Positions 43,079 to 53,608 of a DNA stretch of 64,000 bases are shown in pieces. Each line of letters starts with the position of its first letter. Position 1 is the stretch's first letter. The notes under the pieces are model-generated. The model was not told the origin of the DNA, made no database searches, and saw nothing but the letters and a program-made list of their open reading frames with translations. The DNA is from Pseudomonas delhiensis (GTDB taxonomy: Bacteria; Pseudomonadota; Gammaproteobacteria; Pseudomonadales; Pseudomonadaceae): the NCBI RefSeq assembly GCF_900187975.1, contig NZ_FZPC01000019.1, positions 62,001 to 126,000 of the forward strand, written 5' to 3'. The position numbers and the translations under genes were made by a program.

Positions 43079-44077
43079 TCAGTCCTCTGCTTCGTAGATG
43101 CGCCGGACGAGATATACGGGCCTGCGCTTGGATTCCAGGTAGGTGCGGCCGAGATACTCGCCCAGCACCCCGATGCCGATGAGCTGCAGGCCGCCGAGGA
43201 AGGTCACGGCGACCATCAGCGAGGCGTAGCCGGGCACGTCGATGCCGAAGAGCACCACCTTGAGGACGATCAGTATGGCGAACAGGAAGGCGCTCAGGGA
43301 CACGGCGATGCCGAGGTAGGTCCAGATCTTCAGGGGATCGGTGCTGAAACTGGTGATGCCTTCGAGGGCGAAGTTCCACAGGCGCCAGCCATTGAACTTG
43401 CTGGTTCCGGCCACTCTTTCCGGGCGGCTGTAGTCGATATGGGTGGTACGGAACCCGACCCAGGCGAACAGACCTTTCATGAAGCGCCGGGACTCGGGCA
43501 GGTCGTTCAGCGCATCCACGACCTGGCGGTCCATCAGACGGAAGTCGCCGACGTTCTCGGGAATCGCCGGATCGGCAATCTTGTTGTGGATGCGATAGAA
43601 CCAGTTGGCCGACGCCCGTTTGGCCCAGGAGTCGGAGGCGCGATCGATGCGATGCCCGAGCACCACGTCATAGCCTTCCCGCCAGCGTTTGACCATGGTC
43701 GGGATCAGCTCAGGCGGGTCTTGGAGATCGACGTCGATCGGCACCACCACCTGGCCCGTGGCGCAACGCAGACCGGCACTCAGGGCCGCTTCCTTGCCGA
43801 AATTGCGGCTCAGGTCGACGATCCTGATCCGCGCGATACGTCGTTGCAGCAGCAGGAGTATATCGAGCGTTTCGTCCTCGCTGCCGTCGTTGACGAAGAC
43901 GTACTCCACTCGCACAGCATCAGGATCGGCGAACACCTGCTCGACGCGCTCGACGAACAGCGCGACGGTCTCCGCCTCGTTGTAGACGGGCACCACCAGC
44001 GACAATACCAGCGGCGTGTCGAGCTGCGGGCGGTGGATGAGGCTCTGCCGGGGCGCGGCGTGGAGTTCACTGGTCAT
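43079..44077 (-). CDS. GtrB-like polyprenyl-phosphate glycosyltransferase
   Basis: 332 residues. GT2 domain: LSLVVPVYNEAETVALFVER, VFVNDGSEDETLDIL, the metal-binding IDVDLQDPPELI, and GTSKFNGWRLWNFALEGITS followed by two membrane helices (about 232-290) and ending in SKRRPVYLVRRIYEAED. This is the GtrB/DPM1-like plan, making undecaprenyl-phosphate-sugar at the inner membrane for flipping by GtrA. The sugar is unknown. Confidence 0.88.
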   Translation of the reverse strand: MTSELHAAPRQSLIHRPQLDTPLVLSLVVPVYNEAETVALFVERVEQVFADPDAVRVEYVFVNDGSEDETLDILLLLQRRIARIRIVDLSRNFGKEAALSAGLRCATGQVVVPIDVDLQDPPELIPTMVKRWREGYDVVLGHRIDRASDSWAKRASANWFYRIHNKIADPAIPENVGDFRLMDRQVVDALNDLPESRRFMKGLFAWVGFRTTHIDYSRPERVAGTSKFNGWRLWNFALEGITSFSTDPLKIWTYLGIAVSLSAFLFAILIVLKVVLFGIDVPGYASLMVAVTFLGGLQLIGIGVLGEYLGRTYLESKRRPVYLVRRIYEAED

Positions 44078-44134
44078 GTCGTTTCGTCCGTGGCTTGTGT
44101 CGCTCTTGTTATTCGGGATATGGCAGGCGCGGCC

Positions 44135-46258
44135 TCAATCGGCCGCACGCTGGGCGGTTTGTGGCGTAGGCAGGCCCGAGGAAATCTCCAGGTCGGAGAG
44201 TTGCAGGTCTGCGCCATTGCTCAGCAGGCGCAATTCGACTTTCTGCAGCGGGGCTTTCAAGGCCACCATCCCGGCGACCGGCCGGAGTTCGCCGTGGGTG
44301 CCGGCCAGCGGACCGTTGGACAGGGTGACAAAGTGCCCGCCAGCATCTTGCCCGACGATATCCCAGGTACCGACTGTCATGGTTTCGTCAGCATCGCTCA
44401 GGTAGTTGATCCGGTACGAATAGACGCCTTCGCTCAGGGCAATGTAGGGACCATAGCTGAGATAGCCCGCCTCACCCTGCTTGCGCGGAACCAGGCGCCC
44501 ATTGCGCAGTTGGCCGATCAGGCTGGGCAATTGTTCAGCCTTCCAGCGTATCCGGAGGTCCGAATTCCGCCTGTCCAGCGGTGTCGCTACGGTAGCCCAG
44601 CTTTGCGATGGCCGAATGTTCATGCAGATGAGATGCTGGCTGTCGAGCATGCAGCGCCCGGCATTGAGCGCAGTGCGGAACAACGGCGGTAGATCCAGCG
44701 AATTGTGCAGGTGCCCCAGCTTCACGTACAGATGGCCGGGCAGTGCGGGCCCGTCGACCAGCCTGTTCTTTTTCGTGCAATCCGTCGCGGCGCGGGCGGT
44801 ATAGCCGGTATTGATCCGAAGGCCCAGTTGCGCCGCCAGGTACTGGTAGCGCACGTAGTCGTCGTCCGTGGTGGGCGGAAGGCTGCAGCCATAGGCGGGA
44901 TAGACGTCGATTTCCTCGAAGCCGGCTAGCGCCGTGCGCCAGGGCGCGATGTCAACGGTGGTGGGGAGGCGTGTCTGGAACAGGACGCGGTCGCGCAACG
45001 GGCGGGTGTCGTACCACTGCAATGCCAGCGCCCCGGACATCAGCAGCAACAGCGCGAGGCTGCGACGGCGCAGCAGTACGGCCAGGACGAAGAACAGGAT
45101 GCTGTAGCCCACCAGCCAGAAGAAACGGCCGCTTACCCGGAAGATGCCGGCCAGCGCTTCGGCGAACCGGGGCAGGTGGATGTCCAGCAACTCATGCTGG
45201 CCAACGAACACTTTGTTGCTGGCCGCGTAGAGAGTCAGTGCCAGCAGGGCCAGCAACAGGTAGCGATGGCGCGCCGCGGAACGGAGGAACGCACGGGGCT
45301 CCAACAGCGCGCTGGTGGCCAGCAACAGCAGGACACCAGCGCCCAGGTAGTTGAAGCCTTCATCCTGGCCCGGTGTTGCGTAGTGGTTGGAACACAGCAG
45401 GCCACCGCAGAAAGGCGAGAGCAGGTTCAGTGAATAGATGCCGAAGCCGCCGGCGGCGGCGCCCTTGCCGATGAGATAGCCGCCCGCCAGGAGGAGGATG
45501 AACAGCACCGCGAGCGAGCCTGCGAGCCAGAGGCAGGCGCGTTTCAGGTCCAGGCTTCCAGCCCACCACTGGCTCACCAGATAGACGAGCAGGAGCGGAT
45601 AGCTCATGGCGAACAGGTAGGGGTGTACCAGCAGGGCGCTGGCGGTGATCGCGATGAATGCCGTGCAGGTTCGGCGAACGGACCATGTTTCCGAATGGCC
45701 CCTCAGATAGGTGCCCAGGGCCAGCAGGAGCAGCCCCTGGGTCATGAGCGCCGTGTGCCCCAGGCGGTGCGTCAGGGCCGGCCAGATCAGGGCGAAACCC
45801 GCCGCGAGCAGGGCACCTGGAAGATGCCGGATACCCAGTGAGCGAATCACGAAAACCGCGGCGGCTGCCTGCAGCAGGTAGCAGATGGCGTGCCACAGGC
45901 CGAAGTAGTGGAAGCCCGCGGGCAACACCCCGGCGAACAGCTTGAGCGGCAGGGCCAGCAGCGGGATGCTGTCGGTGAAGGCAATGCTGATGCCGTCGGG
46001 GTAGTTGAGGCGATCCGTCTTCAGCAGCGGGAAATGCCAGTGGTCCTGTTCGAAGAACAGCCACCCCGACACGTGAGAGGCCGCATCGCCGCCCTCGAAG
46101 AACCTGCCATGTCCGGCCAGGAAGGTATCCGGATACAGATACAGCACCAGGGCCACGGCCATGAGCAGCGGCAAAGCGTAGGCGATGCTGCGACGCGCGG
46201 GGCTCCACAGCCATTCCAGACCGAAGTGCCGGTTGCTCGACAATGCCGGGCTTCTCAT
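44135..46258 (-). CDS. Large membrane protein of the DUF6311 type with extracytoplasmic tail (paralogue B)
   Basis: 707 residues. Same plan as the 39863-41932 gene: about eleven membrane spans from residue 27, an early acidic loop (EGGDAASHVSGWLFFE, then SIAFTDSIPLLALPLKLFAG), and a soluble C-terminal domain containing LPSLIGQLRNGRLV, GYLSYGPYIALSEGVYSYRI and VGTWDIVG. First gene of the cassette, 57 bases upstream of gtrB. Candidate GT-C-type transferase. Gene GC content looks somewhat lower than in the metabolic part of the window. Function not established. Confidence 0.7.
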   Translation of the reverse strand: MRSPALSSNRHFGLEWLWSPARRSIAYALPLLMAVALVLYLYPDTFLAGHGRFFEGGDAASHVSGWLFFEQDHWHFPLLKTDRLNYPDGISIAFTDSIPLLALPLKLFAGVLPAGFHYFGLWHAICYLLQAAAAVFVIRSLGIRHLPGALLAAGFALIWPALTHRLGHTALMTQGLLLLALGTYLRGHSETWSVRRTCTAFIAITASALLVHPYLFAMSYPLLLVYLVSQWWAGSLDLKRACLWLAGSLAVLFILLLAGGYLIGKGAAAGGFGIYSLNLLSPFCGGLLCSNHYATPGQDEGFNYLGAGVLLLLATSALLEPRAFLRSAARHRYLLLALLALTLYAASNKVFVGQHELLDIHLPRFAEALAGIFRVSGRFFWLVGYSILFFVLAVLLRRRSLALLLLMSGALALQWYDTRPLRDRVLFQTRLPTTVDIAPWRTALAGFEEIDVYPAYGCSLPPTTDDDYVRYQYLAAQLGLRINTGYTARAATDCTKKNRLVDGPALPGHLYVKLGHLHNSLDLPPLFRTALNAGRCMLDSQHLICMNIRPSQSWATVATPLDRRNSDLRIRWKAEQLPSLIGQLRNGRLVPRKQGEAGYLSYGPYIALSEGVYSYRINYLSDADETMTVGTWDIVGQDAGGHFVTLSNGPLAGTHGELRPVAGMVALKAPLQKVELRLLSNGADLQLSDLEISSGLPTPQTAQRAAD

Positions 46259-46293
46259 CCTTCACATTCCCTGTCGGTGGCGAGGCGCTTGCA

Positions 46294-47124
46294 TCACGGC
46301 TTGCGCGCCACTATCACCTGGCTCTTGGCGACCACCTGGTCCAGCACCTCCTTGATGGCGGCGCCGCGAGGCGAATCGAGCAGGACGTCCCAGGTCCTGG
46401 TCCAGTTGTGCAGCAGCGGATGGTCGGGATTCTCGAACCCGACGCCGGCCTCCCAGAAGAACAGCATCCACAAAGACCAATAGAAACCATATTGGCCGTG
46501 GCTGACGACTTCCAGGCCCGCTTCCGTCACCCAGTCCCTGAACTGCTGCTCGCCGATCACCCGCACGTGGTTGGGTTTGCGGAAATAATCGTCGGCGGCG
46601 AAGCCCCGCTGGAGCTCCTCCGAGGAGGGATGAGGGGCGGAAAGCAGGTAGAGGGCGCCGGGTTGCCCCACGCGGACCAACTCGGCGAGGAAGGCCTGGG
46701 GGTCGTCCACATGCTCGATGACCTCGGTGCTGACCACGCGGCTGACGGAGGCGTCCGGAATCGGTAGCGGAGCACTGTCGGTCACCAGGCACTCGACGCT
46801 GCGGGCCGCGCTTCCTTCCAGGCGTTGGCGGGTGGCCTCGATCTTTTCGGCGTCGATGTCGGCCACGATGATGCGCGCGCCACGCATGGCGCAGAAGTGC
46901 ACATTGCCGCCGTTGCCGCAACCGACATCCAGCACGGTGTCCTCGGGGCCCACGGGAAAACCGCGGTAGAGCTCGCCGTTCTGCTGGTCGAACCAGCCGC
47001 TCAGGGCTGCATCCTTGAGGCCCAGCATGTATGGGTCCACATGTGGCTCGGCGGCGCTGCCCGTGCTTTCCTTCGCCGCTGGAGCGGCAGGAGTGGTCAG
47101 GAAATTCTTCAGCCGGTTCAGCAT
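46294..47124 (-). CDS. SAM-dependent methyltransferase (CPA-modification candidate)
   Basis: 276 residues. Class I methyltransferase: EDTVLDVGCGNGGNVHFCAM (about 62-80), STEVIEHVDDPQAFLAELVR, and an aromatic C-terminal helix FYWSLWMLFFWEAG. The N-terminal 35 residues are low-complexity. In P. aeruginosa the genes divergent from rmd include methyltransferases implicated in O-methylating the D-rhamnan. This gene occupies a similar place, after the acyltransferase. Confidence 0.82.
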   Translation of the reverse strand: MLNRLKNFLTTPAAPAAKESTGSAAEPHVDPYMLGLKDAALSGWFDQQNGELYRGFPVGPEDTVLDVGCGNGGNVHFCAMRGARIIVADIDAEKIEATRQRLEGSAARSVECLVTDSAPLPIPDASVSRVVSTEVIEHVDDPQAFLAELVRVGQPGALYLLSAPHPSSEELQRGFAADDYFRKPNHVRVIGEQQFRDWVTEAGLEVVSHGQYGFYWSLWMLFFWEAGVGFENPDHPLLHNWTRTWDVLLDSPRGAAIKEVLDQVVAKSQVIVARKP

Positions 47125-47208
47125 GGCCAGTTCTCCAGAAGCGTTCCGAGCGGGGAAATGCGGGATTTGTCTGCGCAGCCGGGAAACTCGACGGGGACGC
47201 GACGACGG

Positions 47209-48402
47209 CTAGGCTGTCTCATTGCGGATGTCTCCTGCGGTAGGCGGCGCCTCGGTCGAGAAACGCCGGGCAATGGCGGTGCCGCGTGCTCTGAGCGGCA
47301 ACTCGACATAGCGGTAGTTCGCTTCGCTGCAAAGGACGATGGTGCAGATGGCTAGGACCAGGAACAGCAGGGTATGGGTACCGTCCAGGGCGCTGTCGCC
47401 ATACAGGCGGAAGGCAATTTCCTGGGTCAGGAAGAATGCCGGGATATGGATGAGATAGATGCCATAGGAGCGGCTGCCCAGCCAGAGGCCAAGGCGTTGC
47501 AGGGGCGCGGGAAGGGCCAGGTAGCCACGATCGTAGGAAGCCAACCAGACCAGGGCCGCGCTGAACAGGGCGATCACCCCGATACGCCAGACGGACCAGA
47601 GGTGCTGCTCGGTGGACACCCGCGTCAAACCCAGCACCAGCAGTGCCGCCAGGATCAGCCCCAGGGGGCGCCAGCGCAACAGCCAGGTCGGCTCCAGGCG
47701 TACATAGAAGGCCTTGTGGCTGGCCAGGGCCAGGAGCACGCCCCAGGCCAGGGCGTCGGTGCGCAGCACCATCAGCAAGGGCGTGCGCCAGACGAAGAAC
47801 TGGGCGGCTATCACCCCTACCAGGATCCAGGGCAGGAAGCGGCGCGAGACGAATATCAGCAGCGGCAGCAGGAGGTAGAACTGCTCCTCCAGCGACAGGC
47901 TCCAGTAGACGAAGCTGACGCCGTACTCGTAGCGGAAGAAGCTGTCGGCGAAGCGGAAGTTCGCGTATTGCAGTATCCCCGCGAGTGTTGCGGCGAGGTT
48001 GGCGGACAAGGTGCCGAAGGCGCCCGATTCGTTCAGGAAGCGGCAGGCCAGCAGCATCAGCAGCAGCCAGAGCCAGGCCGAGGGGAGCAGGCGGAAGGCG
48101 CGCCTGACCCAGAACTGCACGCTGTTGCGCCAGAACTCGGCGATACCGTTGCAGCCCAGCAGTCGGGGAATCAGGTCCCGGGCGATGACGAAGCCGGAAA
48201 TGGCGAAGAACAGATCGACGCCCCACCACAGCTCGAAGCGCCGGAAGAAGGCATCGAACAGCGGCGTGGGCCAGTGGAACAGATTGCCATGGGCATGGTG
48301 CACGACCACGCTGACCACGGCGAGCGCCCGCAGCAACTCGATGTCCTGGATACGCCGGCCGGGTGTGTGGCCCTGGCGGTCTGTCATCGGTAACCGATGC
48401 AT
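47209..48402 (-). CDS. Acyltransferase 3 (OafA-type) membrane O-acyltransferase
   Basis: 397 residues with about ten membrane spans. Family motifs: IELLRALAVVSVVVHHAHGN with the conserved HH, WWGVDLFFAISGFVIARDLI, and the internal RRAFRLLPSAW. Acetylates cell-surface polysaccharides from the cytoplasmic acyl-CoA pool. ATG 48402 follows GGAGGAGGGGGC. Earlier in-frame ATGs overlap the glycosyltransferase gene upstream. Context points to the CPA chain as acceptor. Confidence 0.87.
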   Translation of the reverse strand: MHRLPMTDRQGHTPGRRIQDIELLRALAVVSVVVHHAHGNLFHWPTPLFDAFFRRFELWWGVDLFFAISGFVIARDLIPRLLGCNGIAEFWRNSVQFWVRRAFRLLPSAWLWLLLMLLACRFLNESGAFGTLSANLAATLAGILQYANFRFADSFFRYEYGVSFVYWSLSLEEQFYLLLPLLIFVSRRFLPWILVGVIAAQFFVWRTPLLMVLRTDALAWGVLLALASHKAFYVRLEPTWLLRWRPLGLILAALLVLGLTRVSTEQHLWSVWRIGVIALFSAALVWLASYDRGYLALPAPLQRLGLWLGSRSYGIYLIHIPAFFLTQEIAFRLYGDSALDGTHTLLFLVLAICTIVLCSEANYRYVELPLRARGTAIARRFSTEAPPTAGDIRNETA

Positions 48403-48472
48403 GACGCCCCCTCCTCCGCTGCCGGTTGGCCATGTCCGGGGCAAGCCGATGATCGGCATGGAAATGCAATGG

Positions 48473-49780
48473 TCACAGACTTGCGCATGGCTCATCGCCC
48501 GTTACCGCCCTGCGGGCCCGCAGGGCGGCAAGGAAGGCCGACAGCCGGGCCTGTGCCTGTTCCATGCTGCAGAACGCCTGCAGGGCGTTCACTGCGGCCT
48601 CGCTCATGTGCGCATAGCGCTGGGGATCTTCCTTCGCCACCCGGTAGCTTTCCTGGTAGGCCGCAAGCAGCGAGTCCCAGTTAGTGATGTAGCGCAGGGT
48701 CCGGTAGGCCGCCCGCGGGTCATGGGGCCAGGCAGTGAGTTCCTCGGTGCAATCCACCACGAAGGCATTGTCGGCGTCGATGTAATCGAGCATCGCCGTA
48801 TTGCGCGGGGCTATGGCCGGCTTGCCGCAGGACATGAACTCCATCAGCGGCAGGCACTGCCCCTCGCCGTAGGAGGTATTGACCACGTAGCCGGTGGCCT
48901 CCACCAGGCGTTCGTAGTCGGCGTCCTCGAGGTAGCCGTGGATCAGCACGAAGCGGCAACGGTAGGGCCTGAGCTTGTAGAGGTGGTGGAGCATGTCCGC
49001 CAGCGCATCGTCGATGCAGTGGTGGGTGAGCTTGAGCACCAGGGTGGCGTCTTCGCAATCGCGGAAGGCCCAGCAGAAGGCGCCGAGCATGTCGATCCAG
49101 TTCTTGCGGCCGTCGTAGGGGTTGAACACCGAGGTATAGATCACCCCGTCCAGGCGCAGTTTCTGCCTTCCGCGCGAGGCCTCGAAGTCAATGCGTGGCG
49201 CATCGCGATGGGGTTCGGGGGCATAGCCGCCCACGTCGTCCACGCGGCTGTCGATCACCAGGCCGTCGACCTGCAATTCCAGTTGCTCGGCCACCAGCCT
49301 GCGTTGCAGACGGGCCGCCAGGGCGGCGAAGCGGTTCCAGACCGGGGCTGGGATGCTCACCACAGGGAAGTCCGGGCCCATGGACTGGCGTACCGAGTCG
49401 ACGGTGAAGCTGGAATGGGTGATGGCCGCGCCCAGCCGGTCGAACACCAGGCGCCAGTCGTGGCGCGGTTCGCCGTACCAGCTTTCGTAAGGGATGACGC
49501 TGAACTCCCAGGCGAACACCGGGATGGTCGGGCAACGGTAATGAATGGGCGTGCGATGCGGTGGCGAGAAGGACAGGAAGATGCACTCCTCGCCGCGGCG
49601 CAGGCAGTCGGCGTAGATCCGATCGACGAGGTCGTCCGGATCGCTGATTTCCATCACCTGGCCCAGGCGTTCGAGTAGCGGGCGGAACTCCTTCAGCACG
49701 AAGTAATAGCTGTATTCGGGCTTGCCGAGGTTCTCGCGGACGTTGTTGCGGTTGGTTTCCGAATGGATGAGGATCAGCAT
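48473..49780 (-). CDS. GT-B glycosyltransferase, paralogue 1
   Basis: 435 residues. Retaining GT4-like fold: VFAWEFSVIPYESW in the N-terminal half, VFNPYDGRKNWIDMLGAFCW at the hinge, and the nucleotide-sugar loop TSYGEGQCLPLMEFMSCGKP. Paralogous to the next gene upstream, sharing the N-terminal GKPEYSYYFVLKEFRPLLE pattern. The two overlap by seven bases. Probably modifies or caps the CPA chain. Donor and acceptor unknown. Confidence 0.85.
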   Translation of the reverse strand: MLILIHSETNRNNVRENLGKPEYSYYFVLKEFRPLLERLGQVMEISDPDDLVDRIYADCLRRGEECIFLSFSPPHRTPIHYRCPTIPVFAWEFSVIPYESWYGEPRHDWRLVFDRLGAAITHSSFTVDSVRQSMGPDFPVVSIPAPVWNRFAALAARLQRRLVAEQLELQVDGLVIDSRVDDVGGYAPEPHRDAPRIDFEASRGRQKLRLDGVIYTSVFNPYDGRKNWIDMLGAFCWAFRDCEDATLVLKLTHHCIDDALADMLHHLYKLRPYRCRFVLIHGYLEDADYERLVEATGYVVNTSYGEGQCLPLMEFMSCGKPAIAPRNTAMLDYIDADNAFVVDCTEELTAWPHDPRAAYRTLRYITNWDSLLAAYQESYRVAKEDPQRYAHMSEAAVNALQAFCSMEQAQARLSAFLAALRARRAVTGDEPCASL

Positions 49781-51327
49781 GCCGCGTCCCCTGCGACGGC
49801 TTTGTCGGGCCTGCCGGTGCCCAGGAAGGTGCCGAGGAACTCACCCAGCTCGTTCGCGAAACGCTCCTCGCCGGCGAATTCGCGCATCCGCTGGCGTGCG
49901 GCCATGGACATCGCCTGATAGCGCTCCGGGGCCTGCCGGGCAATCTCGTGGCTGTCCAGGTATGCCTGCTTCAGTGCGCCCCAGTCCGGACGGTAGCGTA
50001 CGGTCCGGTAGCTCAGGCGAGTGTCCTGGGGCCATACGGCATGTTCGCGGCAAGCGGGGATGACGAAGGCCAGGTCGCCGTCGACGTAGTCCTCCATCGC
50101 GGTGTGCGCCGGGGCTATGGCCGGCTTGCCGCAGGCCAGGAACTCCATCAGCGGAAGGCACAGGCCTTCGCAGCGCGAGGCATTGACGTAGTAGCTGGTG
50201 GCCTCGCGCAGGCGCTGGAATTGTTCGTCGTCGAGGAAGCCGTGCATGACTACGACACGGCAAGCGAAGGGGGCCAACTGCGACAACAGGGTCAGCATGT
50301 GAACGTAGTAGCTGGCCAGGTCCTTCTGGGTGATCTTGAGCACCAGGGTCGCGTCGGCAGTGTCGCGGAACGCCCAGCAGAAGGCCGTGACCAGGTTCTC
50401 CCAGTTCTTGCGCCCATCCGCAGGGTTGAATACCGAGACGTAGACCACGCCCTCTACCTGGACCTCGACCAGTTGCGAGGTATCCGGCAACTGCGCCTGG
50501 GGATGCTCCTCGATCACGGTTGCCGAGGATGCCGCGGGCGGCTCGGCCGGCGCTAGCGGGCTGGGGCGCCGCAGCAGTCGGCTCAGGCCCCGGCGCAGCG
50601 CGGCGGGCACGAGGTCGCGCACGGCCTCGCGATACCACATCAGGAGGTAATGCCGGGTGATCAGCGCGCGCCGTCGCCAGGTGAGTGCCGGCACGGCTTC
50701 GATAATGGGCTCGATGGGCTCGATGGGCTCGTCGGCGACGGCGGGAATGTCATGTATCGGTGCGATGAGTCCGTCGGCCGACAGGCCCAGCAGCCGGGTA
50801 TCGAGGATGCAGCCACGAATCTGCAGTTTCGTCGGCTCGATGATGGCGTTGGCTGGCGATTGTCCGCCGAGGCTGGCATAGGTTTCCCAGAGCGGTGTCG
50901 GCAGGGGAATCACCGGGAAGCCCTCCCCCATCGAGGCACGGATCGCCCGGGCAGTGTGCGACGACAGGCTGATCGCCCCGCCATGCCGGCTGAGCACGTA
51001 GCGCCAGTCCGAGCATGGATCATCGTTCCAGGTTTCGTTGGGGATGCTGTCGTATTCCCAGGCGATGACGCAGAGGATGGGACAGGCGAGGGAAAGCGGA
51101 GCCTTGTGCGGTGGGCCGAAGAATAGTGTCAGGCAATCACGCCCGGCCGCGCGCAGCCGGCGGGCGGTGGCTTCCAGCTCCTGCAGGCTCTGCGGGCGAT
51201 GTACTTCGCCAAGCGCCTGCAGAACCGGCAGATAGGCCTTGAGAACGAAGAAATAGCTGTACTCGGGAGTGCCGAGACTGCTGTCGATGGTGCTCTCGCC
51301 AATATCCGAAAACAGGATGAAGTCCAT
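49774..51327 (-). CDS. GT-B glycosyltransferase, paralogue 2, with an inserted linker
   Basis: 517 residues. Aligns with the 48473-49780 product at both ends (GTPEYSYFFVLKAYLPVLQ, VFNPADGRKNWENLVTAFCW, ASRCEGLCLPLMEFLACGKP) but carries an insertion of about 80 residues between the two Rossmann-like halves. The insertion starts with EPIEPIEPI, encoded by three exact copies of a nine-base unit (50705-50731), and continues with a basic amphipathic stretch (RRRALITRHYLLMWYREAVR ... RRGLSRLLRR) that could bind the membrane. First gene of the minus-strand modification unit, divergent from rmd. Confidence 0.85.
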   Translation of the reverse strand: MDFILFSDIGESTIDSSLGTPEYSYFFVLKAYLPVLQALGEVHRPQSLQELEATARRLRAAGRDCLTLFFGPPHKAPLSLACPILCVIAWEYDSIPNETWNDDPCSDWRYVLSRHGGAISLSSHTARAIRASMGEGFPVIPLPTPLWETYASLGGQSPANAIIEPTKLQIRGCILDTRLLGLSADGLIAPIHDIPAVADEPIEPIEPIIEAVPALTWRRRALITRHYLLMWYREAVRDLVPAALRRGLSRLLRRPSPLAPAEPPAASSATVIEEHPQAQLPDTSQLVEVQVEGVVYVSVFNPADGRKNWENLVTAFCWAFRDTADATLVLKITQKDLASYYVHMLTLLSQLAPFACRVVVMHGFLDDEQFQRLREATSYYVNASRCEGLCLPLMEFLACGKPAIAPAHTAMEDYVDGDLAFVIPACREHAVWPQDTRLSYRTVRYRPDWGALKQAYLDSHEIARQAPERYQAMSMAARQRMREFAGEERFANELGEFLGTFLGTGRPDKAVAGDAAC

Positions 51328-51721
51328 ACGGTCCTACAACACTGCGCAGGCTCTGCCGGCAGCGCCTTACAGGCCGTGCCTGTGTATTGTTCTTGTTACC
51401 ACCCTGGCGGCCGGGGTGGGGCTTTTGTCCAGTCGACGACCGGGTTGTCGGACTGGACAGGTTGCAAGCGCTGGCGGCCGCATTCTAAACACAGCGCAGC
51501 CGGCTTCGAAAAGTGCTTAAGTACCATGTATGAAAAATTGAAGCAGAACCGACCGGTCACTCAGCTTTAGGTTGAATTTGTCATTCATTTACTACAGGTT
51601 AACGAGATAAGTACAACAGCAGAAGAATCCTAATCGCATCATTTTCGCGACTTCTGCAGGCACCTTTCCAGCTCGTAGCACCTGCCGGATGTTCCCTGGG
51701 TGCTCATGACAAGGGGTTCTC
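51328..51721. promoter_or_regulatory. Divergent promoter region of the CPA locus
   Basis: 394 bases between the divergent glycosyltransferase and rmd. About 51500-51650 is markedly AT-rich for this genome (AAGTGCTTAAGTACC, TTGAATTTGTCATTCATTTA), as expected for promoters and for silencing by MvaT/H-NS-type proteins. I see no JUMPstart/ops element (GGCGGTAG). The rmd ribosome-binding site AAGGGG lies at 51712-51717. No gene is present. Confidence 0.5.
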
Positions 51722-53604
<1,883 letters not shown>

Positions 53605-53608
53605 CGCC

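Noticed and set aside
39863-46258. Gtr-like cassette as a recently acquired phage serotype-conversion module
   Set aside because: No integrase, phage genes or attachment-site repeats flank it, and it is collinear with the neighbouring CPA modification genes. Recent phage origin is unsupported, although older transfer is possible.
51328-51721. JUMPstart/ops element for the polysaccharide operon
   Set aside because: No GGCGGTAG-type sequence was found in the region. The AT-rich promoter stretch is the only clear signal.
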